Source: Candidatus Methanomethylicaceae archaeon
Lineage (GTDB): Archaea > Thermoproteota > Methanomethylicia > Methanomethylicales > Methanomethylicaceae
Direction of reading: 5' to 3'
NCBI GenBank assembly: GCA_015660995.1
Contig: JACTUC010000007.1
Span: forward strand, 1-64,000
DNA length: 64,000 nucleotides
The stretch's first letter is position 1. Each line of letters starts with the position of its first letter. Below, piece after piece: positions 1-8,083 of the stretch. Below the pieces are notes generated by a model. That model did no database searches. It was not told the DNA's origin and worked only from the letters and a program-made list of their open reading frames with translations. Position numbers and translations under genes: made by a program.

Positions 1-1052
1 CCTGGGATATCAATGATTTTCAAATCACCCCTCACCAACTTTTCCCAGCCCATTGTACGATCGGGTGATCTTGCGAATTGAGGAGTGTCCCCTCGGAACA
101 CTACAACTTGACCTTCGTATGGTTTAGCTATGTAGCTGTACGCAGTCTTCATCATTCTTATCCACATCCTTTGCCTTCTTTCGGGATATTTATAGACTGT
201 ACTTGGGATCAACACCTCTTGTGGTGGTCTCATCAACCCAACCGCACTCAGACCCAAACGCAATATTATTTTTGCCCTAAGAGAAAGTTTTACGTCCCTT
301 CCCGTTCGCCGCCTCCTGCTATCAGGCTTGAGATCTTCAAAAAGAAAAATCAATTCCCTAAGGAAAGCCTTTCTCCTTGTATAGAACGCTACTGTATTTC
401 TGGGATGAGGCGCCTCTATATCTATTATGCCAAGGAATGCTGTCTCCTCCCCTGAGGCTTTGAGCTGTTGCGCCATCTCATAGGCAATCACCCCCCCAAG
501 CGAAAAACCACTGAGGTGGTAAGGACCATGGGGCTGGACATCGATCAGCTCCTTGATGTATTTCCTGGCCATATTCTCAACCTTGAAATCTTGCTCCTCA
601 AAATCTAGGTTATAGTTTGCTTGAAAGGCATAAATCGGCCTCTCATCTCCAAGAGACTTCACTAGGTTAGAATAGGTGAAGGCATCACCATCAACCGCAT
701 GGAGAAGAAAGAGTGGTTTCAGAGAACCCGCCGGCTGCATCATAACCAAGTGCTCGTAACGGGGCTTCTCTGGATTCTTGGCCCTCTTCTCGATAAGATC
801 CGCCAGGGCAGCTATGGTCTGGGTCATGTAAAATTCAGTGACAGTGACCGTGACCCCCATCTTATCCTCTATCGTTGCCAGCACATAGGTCGCCCTGAGA
901 GAATCCCCGCCCAATTCAGCGAATCTGTCATAGATTCCAATCTTATCCACGCCGAGGACCTGCTTCCATATTGCTGCAAGTGTCCTTTCGGTGTCGGAAC
1001 GGGGCGCGACATACTCCTCTCTCAGATTGTTGTGCGGTCGGGCATCTGACAC
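1..1052 (-). CDS. Carrier protein-thioesterase didomain protein (3' end cut by window edge)
   Basis: I translated this minus-strand frame directly; it is open from position 1052 to the window edge, about 350 residues without a stop. Residues roughly 15-90 look like a peptidyl or acyl carrier domain with the phosphopantetheine-attachment motif GGDSLRA. From about residue 105 a type I thioesterase-like alpha/beta hydrolase follows, with LFLLHAVDGD and the nucleophile motif GFSLGG; the catalytic His would lie beyond the edge. The start is the GTG at 1052: a TGA stop lies just upstream in frame, and GAGG sits about 8 bases before it. This is the usual C-terminal half of an NRPS-like enzyme, but no adenylation domain is fused to it. 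Two free-standing AMP-forming ligases occur 7-11 kb away. Product unknown; a partnership with them is inference. Confidence 0.8.
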   Translation of the reverse strand, partial: MSDARPHNNLREEYVAPRSDTERTLAAIWKQVLGVDKIGIYDRFAELGGDSLRATYVLATIEDKMGVTVTVTEFYMTQTIAALADLIEKRAKNPEKPRYEHLVMMQPAGSLKPLFLLHAVDGDAFTYSNLVKSLGDERPIYAFQANYNLDFEEQDFKVENMARKYIKELIDVQPHGPYHLSGFSLGGVIAYEMAQQLKASGEETAFLGIIDIEAPHPRNTVAFYTRRKAFLRELIFLFEDLKPDSRRRRTGRDVKLSLRAKIILRLGLSAVGLMRPPQEVLIPSTVYKYPERRQRMWIRMMKTAYSYIAKPYEGQVVVFRGDTPQFARSPDRTMGWEKLVRGDLKIIDIP

Positions 1053-1119
1053 GGTGAATCCTCAGTAAGGTTTGCTATGACCCATAATTTAGTCGTGCTA
1101 ATAAATTTGTGTTGCGCCG

Positions 1120-1133
1120 CCTGCCTTGGCAGG
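1120..1133. repeat. Perfect short inverted repeat between divergent genes
   Basis: CCTGCC-TT-GGCAGG is a perfect 6-bp inverted repeat in the 235-base gap between the divergent carrier/thioesterase gene and the large membrane-protein gene. It could be an operator or a small hairpin. The same gap holds TATA-like stretches for each direction, AAATTTATTA near 1100 (minus) and CTTATACTTT near 1207 (plus). No function can be shown. Confidence 0.3.
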
Positions 1134-1287
1134 ACCTTCCCGCGCTGTTATCTCTGGCACAAATAGCTCCCCTTGGGATGATGATCAATCTCTTAAGAAA
1201 AATATCTTATACTTTCGGGGCGTGACCGAAGCTGCAATCGATCTTGCAGACCTTATACAGTAAGCTTTTCATAGGAGATGCTAAAAA

Positions 1288-4200
1288 GTGCAGATCATTA
1301 TGACCACAAATGGCGATCCCGCCCCCCGGTATCAGTGGATGGCCAAGAAAAGCCTCTTAATCGAAGCCTTCCTGCTGCTGGGGATGCTGGTCACCCTCTT
1401 CCTGCCTCCCCTTTTGGACCCGATTGTGGCTTGGAGCCAGATCCCCGGCCTGCTCTTAATAAGAGCCGCCTTCTGGCTGGTTGGGCTTCTTCTTCTTCCG
1501 GGCATGTACATCTTTAGGATTACAAGGCTGAGCGAACACTTTACGAGGATAGTTTGGCTTGTTCTCACCATAGATGTCTCGATCGTCTTTGTCAGCCTGA
1601 TTGCCATAGTCCTCTACTCAACTTCTGGCCAGATCTTCTCCATACCCCCCATACTCCTCGGAATAATCGGGATCATGGCGTTGGTCAGCTGGATTAAATT
1701 CAAGGAGCCGCATCCGACGATCTCGCTGAGGCTCTCCAAGAGCCACACCCTCCTACTGGCAGCCACTGCCATAACCATACTGATCGCGTTCCTAGTCCAG
1801 CTGAACTGGCAATACCTCTTCCCAACCGACATCTGGCAGACCCTAAGGCCGGCGGTCGAAATTATATCCCAAGGGAACGTGTACCAGGCATACCTCTATA
1901 CTCACTACCCCGTCTTGTTTGGCTACATAATAACCGGTCTCTCGACCTCTGCCGGTCTGCCCTTTGTGAATACCTATGTCCTACTCTTCCCACTGGCCGG
2001 CCTCAACATATTGACATTTTATGCACTTATGAAAACCCTCTTTGAACTGGATGATAAGGTAGCCGCACTGGCCTCTACCATCTTCGGCTTCGCAGGGGGC
2101 TTGGGGCTGCTGGCCCAGGTCTTCAATTTCAACTGGTCTGCAAGTTTCCTGCAGGTGAGCAGCGCCACCCAGGACATGTACTTTAACCCATTCTTCTGGA
2201 GCGGCGTTGAATTCAGCTATAAATCATTGGCTATCACCTTTGCCCTTGCGTCGTTCGTCGCATTCTCGCTGAGCGTCAAATTCTCCAGGGGAAGGAAGAT
2301 TACCCTGATCCTTTTCAGCTCTCTTTTCATGCTCTTCGCATTCTTCATCCATATGTTGCCTGCTCTGCTCTCGCCCATCTTCATTTTTATTGTTCTGTTT
2401 ATGAAGGACAAGCGCTCCTACATCAAGAGCTTCCTGCTGCTAGTACCGATAACTCTTGTCATCTTTCTCCTCATGGACTACGGCATGGAGGGGATATACA
2501 CTGCCTTGATAACCAGCAAACTTGCGCAGCTGACCGGGGGGGTAAATACACACAACCTGCTTTATGTCCTGTTAGCCATCCTCGTCGCCCTCATCATATT
2601 TGTGACGCTCTCGCTGGTCGTTATCCCAAGGCTCAGGAAGGCTACAGTTCGCCCATTCAATCTTTCCAAGCTGAAGTACCTGATCGTTGGGGCTCTGGCT
2701 GTTGTTTATATCGCTGGCATATTCTTCTGGCCTGGCACAGAGGTCAGCCTTAACTACAACGTCACCTTTGCATGGTACCTATTTGTCACACGCTATGGAT
2801 TCTTGGGCATACTGGCATTGATAGGTATTGCAGCTTCGAGCTGGCGGGAGTCATGGTTCAAGGTAGCCATATTCTGGGGAATTTACGCTATTGCCTTGGG
2901 CAGCATCTGGTGGGGGGAGCGCCTCAATGCGTATCTCTTCCCTGCCTTGGCCATATTTGCGGCCGTGGGCATTGTCAATGTCTGGGAGAAGGTCCGATCA
3001 AGCCAACACTCTGTCCCGAGGGTCTTGCGCGTACTGATACCGTCGGCACTGGTGCTTATGCTGATCCTCTCCTTCAGCTCCCAGGTCTATGGAGCGTATT
3101 GGCTTATCACCCAACCCTCGCCTGGCATCTATGATAAGACCGATGAGGCCATCACCTACAACTGGATCTACCACAATACTACCAAGAATTCCACGTTTTT
3201 CGAGATGTCCTCCTACGAAGATAATTTTGGGCTCTTTGGAATCTCTGGCCGCTTACCAGTCTTTTCCATAACTATGCCCCAATCGTCGCTGGAGGGAATG
3301 TTCACGATCATGCCTCAATATTTCAGTGGCGCGCTGGCCTCAGGAGATTACGTTTCCCACCCGATCAATTACATATTGACAGATCCTGTGGCCCAGCAGC
3401 CACCCTTCATTGCATACTTGGCTCGGTACTCCGCCACCGTCTTCTCATCGGGAGGATACAGCATCCAAGAGATCCCGCCCATAGCTGCCCCGACCGCCAA
3501 CTCTTCTGTGGCTGCCCTTGATATAGCCCCTCTTGGAATCAGATCCTACTACAACACCTTCAGATGGCTTGACGACTCGTTCAGTAGTGGCTGGACCATT
3601 GCCAATATCAACTCAAGCACGGATGGGGAGATCCTCGCCCTGGCCAAGACCAGTATCCCCGCAAACAACAGGGGCGACCCGTCCATCACTACGCAGCTCC
3701 CCGCCATTGGCACCGACAGCAAAACCTACCTCGTGATCCGGTACCGCAACACGAACGAGACAACAGCCAATATGGAGAATCTTGTGCTGCAGATGGTCAG
3801 TCTCACCCTGGGTCAGGGATCGACCAGCCGCCAAGTGGACTTCCCTCTACCCTTCTCCATGGGGGAGTATAATACCGAGGCGTTCTATATGCCTGCGAAT
3901 GTGTCGGTCCAGCAGATCACAATTACGCTCAGAAACCTTAATCACATCACAGGCAACTATGGAATGGATATCGATTATATAGGAATAGCCACCGGCTCCA
4001 ATTTCATCAGCACTGATTATGTGCGCTTCTTGGCTATGGGCATCCCATCGCTGTGGTCAGCCAACTATTCCATAGTGTCTGACCCATCAAGTCTCGGGGG
4101 AGTCAGCACGGTGGTGACTCCATATTATGATAACGCAACCAGCCTGCTGGACCAGAGTAGCGTGAGCAGCCTCGTACTGCTGAACGCCACCGCATCCTTC

Positions 4201-4356
4201 CCCTCTTGGGGTAATGGCTGGACAGCCCACAGCGGCGGCATAGTCGCAGGGTTCCTGGATGGCAAGAAGGTAGCCATCGTTGGCGTCGATTCCCCACAGG
4301 TTGTAGGCAACATGACCGGAGTGGCAGCCGATCTGTACAATTTCATCTACGGTTGA
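1288..4356 (+). CDS. Large polytopic membrane protein, GT-C glycosyltransferase-like, with C-terminal ectodomain
   Basis: A protein of 1022 residues. About the first 600 residues form a dozen or more hydrophobic segments. The loop with FPTDIWQ near residue 175, followed by a long hydrophobic run, resembles the first extracytoplasmic loop of GT-C fold enzymes that use polyprenyl-linked sugars. The last 400 residues are soluble and rich in N-x-S/T sequons, so they probably face outside. The start chosen is GTG at 1288 with AGGAG about 11 bases upstream; ATG at 1300 is possible. It stands alone between divergent and convergent neighbours. Family assignment is by topology and is not certain; an AglB-type oligosaccharyltransferase is encoded elsewhere in the window at 30-32 kb, so a role in surface glycosylation is inference. 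Confidence 0.8.
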   Translation: MQIIMTTNGDPAPRYQWMAKKSLLIEAFLLLGMLVTLFLPPLLDPIVAWSQIPGLLLIRAAFWLVGLLLLPGMYIFRITRLSEHFTRIVWLVLTIDVSIVFVSLIAIVLYSTSGQIFSIPPILLGIIGIMALVSWIKFKEPHPTISLRLSKSHTLLLAATAITILIAFLVQLNWQYLFPTDIWQTLRPAVEIISQGNVYQAYLYTHYPVLFGYIITGLSTSAGLPFVNTYVLLFPLAGLNILTFYALMKTLFELDDKVAALASTIFGFAGGLGLLAQVFNFNWSASFLQVSSATQDMYFNPFFWSGVEFSYKSLAITFALASFVAFSLSVKFSRGRKITLILFSSLFMLFAFFIHMLPALLSPIFIFIVLFMKDKRSYIKSFLLLVPITLVIFLLMDYGMEGIYTALITSKLAQLTGGVNTHNLLYVLLAILVALIIFVTLSLVVIPRLRKATVRPFNLSKLKYLIVGALAVVYIAGIFFWPGTEVSLNYNVTFAWYLFVTRYGFLGILALIGIAASSWRESWFKVAIFWGIYAIALGSIWWGERLNAYLFPALAIFAAVGIVNVWEKVRSSQHSVPRVLRVLIPSALVLMLILSFSSQVYGAYWLITQPSPGIYDKTDEAITYNWIYHNTTKNSTFFEMSSYEDNFGLFGISGRLPVFSITMPQSSLEGMFTIMPQYFSGALASGDYVSHPINYILTDPVAQQPPFIAYLARYSATVFSSGGYSIQEIPPIAAPTANSSVAALDIAPLGIRSYYNTFRWLDDSFSSGWTIANINSSTDGEILALAKTSIPANNRGDPSITTQLPAIGTDSKTYLVIRYRNTNETTANMENLVLQMVSLTLGQGSTSRQVDFPLPFSMGEYNTEAFYMPANVSVQQITITLRNLNHITGNYGMDIDYIGIATGSNFISTDYVRFLAMGIPSLWSANYSIVSDPSSLGGVSTVVTPYYDNATSLLDQSSVSSLVLLNATASFPSWGNGWTAHSGGIVAGFLDGKKVAIVGVDSPQVVGNMTGVAADLYNFIYG

Positions 4357-4388
4357 TCGCATGGCCTCTGCCAGAAGGAGGGTTGAAG

Positions 4389-4505
4389 TGGCGCCCCGGC
4401 CGGGATTTGAACCCGGGTCACAGACTTTCAGCGGTGTTGGGCTTGCTTGGGCAGTCCGACAGGCCTCGACAGGCCTGTATACTGACCGAACTATACTACC
4501 GGGGC
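4389..4505 (-). tRNA. tRNA-Asp (GTC) with an intron of about 40 nt at 37/38
   Basis: On the minus strand the acceptor strands GCCCCGG and CCGGGGC pair perfectly, the T arm is CCGGG-TTCAAAT-CCCGG, and the discriminator is G73 followed by an encoded CCA (4391-4389). The anticodon stem CAGGC pairs with GTCTG only if about 40 nt (4466-4427) are removed after position 37. The resulting loop is CTGTCGA with anticodon GTC. This is the canonical archaeal intron position. The intron begins with a second copy of AGGCCTGTCG, the ten bases that precede it in the exon. Confidence 0.9.
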
Positions 4506-4576
4506 CTAGCTGTTCAAATTTGAACTGATTTATTTAAGCTTTTCACACATCCCCTCAGGAAAACCAATGATTCCCA

Positions 4577-5200
4577 TTATCCCCGATCGAACCGTTCATC
4601 CTTGGATGTGAGAGCGATTATGAGTGCAGACTTCACGTCCTTCCTCATCCCCTTTCTCCTATAGACCACGGGGATCTCCATCTTTGTCTCGGTCACGAAC
4701 TCCACTGCTGCGCGCGGATCACTGCGTACTGTCCTCAGTAGATCCCTGCCTACCCTTCCCTTGCCGATCCTGAATAAGAAATTCGATGCGGGGTAGGAGG
4801 CGAGGATCTCTTTAGCCTCATCCCCGGCCCGGATCTTTGCTACCGTGTAGCCCTCCAAGAAGTCGCCATCCGCAATAACTGCAAAGCCAGTGGATTCCCC
4901 GGGATCGACTCCGACGACCACCAGTTCGAACTCCTCTCTTCCCTTTGAAAGGCTTATGGCCCTCAGCACTGTGTTGTGGGCATCCCCGTTGTAGCGGACC
5001 CCCTTATACAGAAGGTCAGAATCAGCAACTTCGCAGATTATGAGTGCCGTCACATGGTCGGGAGACTGCTCGCCGGGCTTCAGCAGAACGAAGGGTATCC
5101 TCTTCGCCTTCAATTCCCTTATTACCCTGTAAGAAGCCTTAATATCATCAACCACGACACCTATGTATCTCAATACACGTCTCTCCATTGGGAGGTCCAC
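4577..5200 (-). CDS. RNase H-fold (RuvC-like) conserved archaeal protein
   Basis: A 207-residue protein. Its centre holds GVDPGESTGFAVI, a typical first beta-strand of the RNase H/RuvC superfamily with the leading Asp of the active site. The N-terminal 85 residues form a separate domain. Specific function is unknown; nuclease activity is inferred from the fold only. The frame opens at GTG 5200, and a TTTTTTAT stretch about 26 bases upstream would suit a leaderless transcript there; ATG at 5188 is an alternative. It is divergent from radB, whose ribosome-binding site lies inside this gene's first codons, so the two starts practically touch. Confidence 0.7.
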   Translation of the reverse strand: MDLPMERRVLRYIGVVVDDIKASYRVIRELKAKRIPFVLLKPGEQSPDHVTALIICEVADSDLLYKGVRYNGDAHNTVLRAISLSKGREEFELVVVGVDPGESTGFAVIADGDFLEGYTVAKIRAGDEAKEILASYPASNFLFRIGKGRVGRDLLRTVRSDPRAAVEFVTETKMEIPVVYRRKGMRKDVKSALIIALTSKDERFDRG

Positions 5201-5205
5201 TAATA

Positions 5206-5904
5206 TTGAGCACTCCCCCAGATAAAAAAATGAGCACCGGCTGTCCCCCTATTGACCTTCTGCTCGGTGGCGGACTTAGTAAGCGTGAACTGCTTCTGCT
5301 CTATGGGGAGCGCGGCAGCGGCAAGACCTCCTTCGCCTTCCAGGCAATCCTCAAAGCTGCCACCCAGGGTATCCCCTCCACGGTAATATATACCGAGGGC
5401 AGGGTTCCGCTGGAGCGCTTGATGGAGATGGCCAGCAGCAGTTGGTCATCGGTCTGCGACCAGATCTGGATCCGGGAAGTGAAGAGCTTCGAGGATCAGG
5501 ACACCCTGATAGAAAGCCTTGAGGAGCAGATGCCCAAGCAGACGGGTCTCCTAGTGATCGACTCGATCACCTCCCGCTACCGTGGCACCGTGAGGGAAAG
5601 AAAGAAGGATAACATCCCGGTCAACAAGTCCCTCAACCGCGAAATTGCCCTAATCAAGCAGCTCTGCCTCGAGACGGGCCTTACTGTCCTGATGACAAGC
5701 GAGGTCACCGCCCAGCTCGGTGGAAGTGGCGTGGGCGTGAAGCCTGTCGCAGCTGCCATACTCACCTACTGGTCAGACAGGGTCATCCGCATGGAGAAGC
5801 TGACAGGCGATCTCCGCAAAGTCAGCCTAATGAAGCCTGAAGGGTCCCGTGACGCATTAATAAGGATTACAGAAAGAGGGCTTGTGGGCGCTGACGGGGT
5901 TTAA
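5206..5904 (+). CDS. radB: DNA repair and recombination protein RadB
   Basis: RadB is the short archaeal RecA/RadA paralogue, consisting of the ATPase core alone. The protein (about 232 residues) has STGCPPIDLLLGGG at the N-terminus, Walker A GERGSGKTS and Walker B LLVIDSIT, and lacks the helix-hairpin-helix domain of RadA. Start: TTG at 5206 has a perfect GGAGGT at 5191-5196, 9 bases upstream, which decides it over ATG 5230 (the traditional family start, 8 codons later). It is followed by carS after 2 bases and probably shares its mRNA. RadB is known mainly from Euryarchaeota. Confidence 0.93.
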   Translation: MSTPPDKKMSTGCPPIDLLLGGGLSKRELLLLYGERGSGKTSFAFQAILKAATQGIPSTVIYTEGRVPLERLMEMASSSWSSVCDQIWIREVKSFEDQDTLIESLEEQMPKQTGLLVIDSITSRYRGTVRERKKDNIPVNKSLNREIALIKQLCLETGLTVLMTSEVTAQLGGSGVGVKPVAAAILTYWSDRVIRMEKLTGDLRKVSLMKPEGSRDALIRITERGLVGADGV

Positions 5905-5906
5905 TA

Positions 5907-6413
5907 ATGGCCGACATAACCTACCTGATACTCTCATCGTTTGCAATCATAATGCCTGCCTACATTGCAAATTCCATTCCAGTTCTGTCCAGAGGAAAGC
6001 ACCCTGTTGACCTTGGGAGGAACTTCACCGATGGTAAGCGCATCCTCGGCGACGGCAAGACCTTCGAGGGCACAGCGCTGGGGCTCTTCTTCGGCACGTT
6101 GGTCGGCACAGGATACACGCTCCTCACTGGCTCTCCCTCAGCCTACATCTTCTACTCCTTCATGCTTGCCTTGGGTGCCCTGGTCGGCGACATGCTGGGC
6201 GCCTTCATTAAGAGGAGAATGAACATCCCAAGGGGCGCATCAGCGCCAGTTCTGGACCAGCTGGATTTCGTTGTGGGCGCCCTGCTATTCCTTGCGCCTT
6301 TCTACCCAATATCCTGGGCGCAGGTCCTTATTGTCATTCTCGTTACCCCGCCTATCCATCTATTCACGAACTACTTGGCGTACCGCCTAAAGCTTAAGCC
6401 CAACCCTTGGTGA
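5907..6413 (+). CDS. carS: CDP-archaeol synthase
   Basis: CarS transfers CMP from CTP onto unsaturated archaetidic acid to give CDP-archaeol, the activated intermediate for archaeal polar lipids, in the membrane. The 168-residue protein has about four to five hydrophobic segments and the family signature GDGKTFEGTALG near residue 50, plus a basic KRRMNIPRG loop. It starts 2 bases after radB. Length is normal for the family. A fragment of a second, slightly different carS 3' end lies at 9627-9715. Confidence 0.93.
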   Translation: MADITYLILSSFAIIMPAYIANSIPVLSRGKHPVDLGRNFTDGKRILGDGKTFEGTALGLFFGTLVGTGYTLLTGSPSAYIFYSFMLALGALVGDMLGAFIKRRMNIPRGASAPVLDQLDFVVGALLFLAPFYPISWAQVLIVILVTPPIHLFTNYLAYRLKLKPNPW

Positions 6414-6541
6414 CACGGCTATTAATAATTCAGCTCAACCCATCTTCTCACAGCTATTCTTGAGCTCGTTGATGCCGATTTGATATGAATACAACTCATC
6501 ATCCTATCTAAAGAAGGATCTATGAACCTAAAAATGCGCAA

Positions 6542-7843
6542 TCATTCGAGTTCTTGCTTAGCCCGGTCGCGAGGAGAGAAGGGAATAACGAGGAGGCCGA
6601 CAAGGCATCCAGAAATTGCCACCATGGCTGTAGAGGTGACTGGCCCTACGGTCGCGCTGAAGAGAACCACCGTATATGGAGCTAGACCACCTAACGCTGC
6701 CCCTATGCCGTTGGCTGCAGCAAAGGTACTATATCTCACACTTGTTTTTGTGTTCTCGGTGATCCATGCAGGTAGAACTGACATCATCATCGGGCTGAAG
6801 AACCCTAGGGCAATACCCGCAAGAAGGGAGATCCCAACCATGCCTAAATTGAAGATAAATATTAATGGATAAAGGAGTATTGCATTCGTAAGAAAAGCCA
6901 ATGTAAGAAAAGTTCTCCTGCTTTTCCATTTATCCGATAAATAACCCCAAATTGGTGCTCCAACCATAACACCAAGGCTTGCTATCAAGACTATGGTTGC
7001 AATAGCATTCGGCGAATTAGGCGTGTAGAGTTTCAGGAAGCTTGGCAGGAACGTAATGCTTCCAAAAGTGAAGAAATTAACCGCAAACCATGCGACAATC
7101 ATGATTAAGAAGAATTTTGTGTTGCTTTTGTTTCTTAAGGCAGTCAGGAGAGGTATTTTTTCTACTTTAGGCGCAGCCTTGGTCTTCCATTCTACGCTCT
7201 CCGACACCTTCCACCTGATTATCAAGGTGATGAAAAAGGGGATGGCGCCAAACCAGAAGATAATCCTCCATCCGATTAGTGCAAATTGGGAACCAGGAGC
7301 CAGAGCTGATGCCAGGAAGATGGCGATGGACAATAGTACTTGGCTAAGGCCCGCTCCTATCCCAACAACAGAGCCGAATAAGCCCCTCCATTTGGAGGGC
7401 GAGTTCTCCTCGGTGAGAATCCAACCACCTGCCTGCTCACCGGATATGAAAAAACCTTGAAGTAGCCTTAGTGTAATCAAGGCCACTGTCGCAATTACCC
7501 CAACCTGTTGGTAAGTAGGCAAAAATCCCATCAAGATTGTGACCAATCCGATTCCTATGAGAGCGAGAAACCATACACCTTTCCTGCCTATTCTGTCTCC
7601 AAAATGACCGAAGAAGATGCCGCCAATGGGTCTAGAAACAAACGTCAGAGACACCGTTGCAAAGGATAGAAGGAGACTCGTTTCTGGGTTCGATGAGGGA
7701 AAAAAAAATTTCGCGAACAATGTGGAGGCAAAAATATAGGCTGTGAAATCAAATACCTGAAAACTGAATCCAAAGCATGACGATACTGCAATTTTCAGTG
7801 CGTTCGAGAATGTCTTCTCCTTGTCAATATCGATTGAACTCAT
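6542..7843 (-). CDS. MFS transporter, metabolite:H+ symporter (MHS) type, copy 1
   Basis: A twelve-segment major facilitator of the ShiA/ProP/KgtP group, which takes up organic acids or zwitterions with protons. The signature between helices 2 and 3 is RPIGGIFFGHFGDRIGRK, and the N-terminal half carries the conserved RLLQGFFISGEQAGG. Start ATG 7843 (MSSID) is preceded by GGAG at 5 bases; the frame extends 5 codons further to a TTG. It is transcribed away from ligase 1, with about 240 bases between them. Substrate unknown; the pairing with an acyl ligase suggests import of a carboxylate that the ligase then activates (inference). Confidence 0.88.
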   Translation of the reverse strand: MSSIDIDKEKTFSNALKIAVSSCFGFSFQVFDFTAYIFASTLFAKFFFPSSNPETSLLLSFATVSLTFVSRPIGGIFFGHFGDRIGRKGVWFLALIGIGLVTILMGFLPTYQQVGVIATVALITLRLLQGFFISGEQAGGWILTEENSPSKWRGLFGSVVGIGAGLSQVLLSIAIFLASALAPGSQFALIGWRIIFWFGAIPFFITLIIRWKVSESVEWKTKAAPKVEKIPLLTALRNKSNTKFFLIMIVAWFAVNFFTFGSITFLPSFLKLYTPNSPNAIATIVLIASLGVMVGAPIWGYLSDKWKSRRTFLTLAFLTNAILLYPLIFIFNLGMVGISLLAGIALGFFSPMMMSVLPAWITENTKTSVRYSTFAAANGIGAALGGLAPYTVVLFSATVGPVTSTAMVAISGCLVGLLVIPFSPRDRAKQELE

Positions 7844-8037
7844 GGAACTCCACGGCAATGCTAGCCATAAAGAAGAATATATCAGTTTCTAATTGTAGGG
7901 ATTTGGGCCATGCACCCACTGTCTGGAGCTGGCATTGGAAATCAGAGTTTAATCAGAAAAAAAGTAATATTTGGATAGGAAGAAAACGAAATATGCTATC
8001 CATTCCCATTTCTCAGTCGGTGTTTCTGGGGAAAGCA

Positions 8038-8052
8038 TAAAATATCCAATTA
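8038..8052 (+). promoter_or_regulatory. Conserved TATA-type promoter element of ligase 1
   Basis: TAAAATATCCAATTA lies 46 bases before the ligase start and is repeated exactly at 11331-11345, 45 bases before ligase 2. The AT-rich part fits an archaeal TATA box. A GGAGAT ribosome-binding site follows 8 bases before the ATG in copy 1 only. Confidence 0.55.
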
Positions 8053-8083
8053 GAAACACATTCTGTTCAGAAGGAGATCTTTT

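Noticed and set aside
78-455. Plus-strand open frame of 125 codons
   Set aside because: It is the complement of the thioesterase domain that I translated on the minus strand; its own protein has no family features.
699-1049. Plus-strand open frame of 116 codons
   Set aside because: Complement of the carrier-protein domain, which has the GGDSLRA motif on the minus strand.
1278-1517. Frame with ATG and nearby GGAG at the start of the membrane protein gene
   Set aside because: It runs 79 codons in the wrong frame inside a clear 1022-residue gene.
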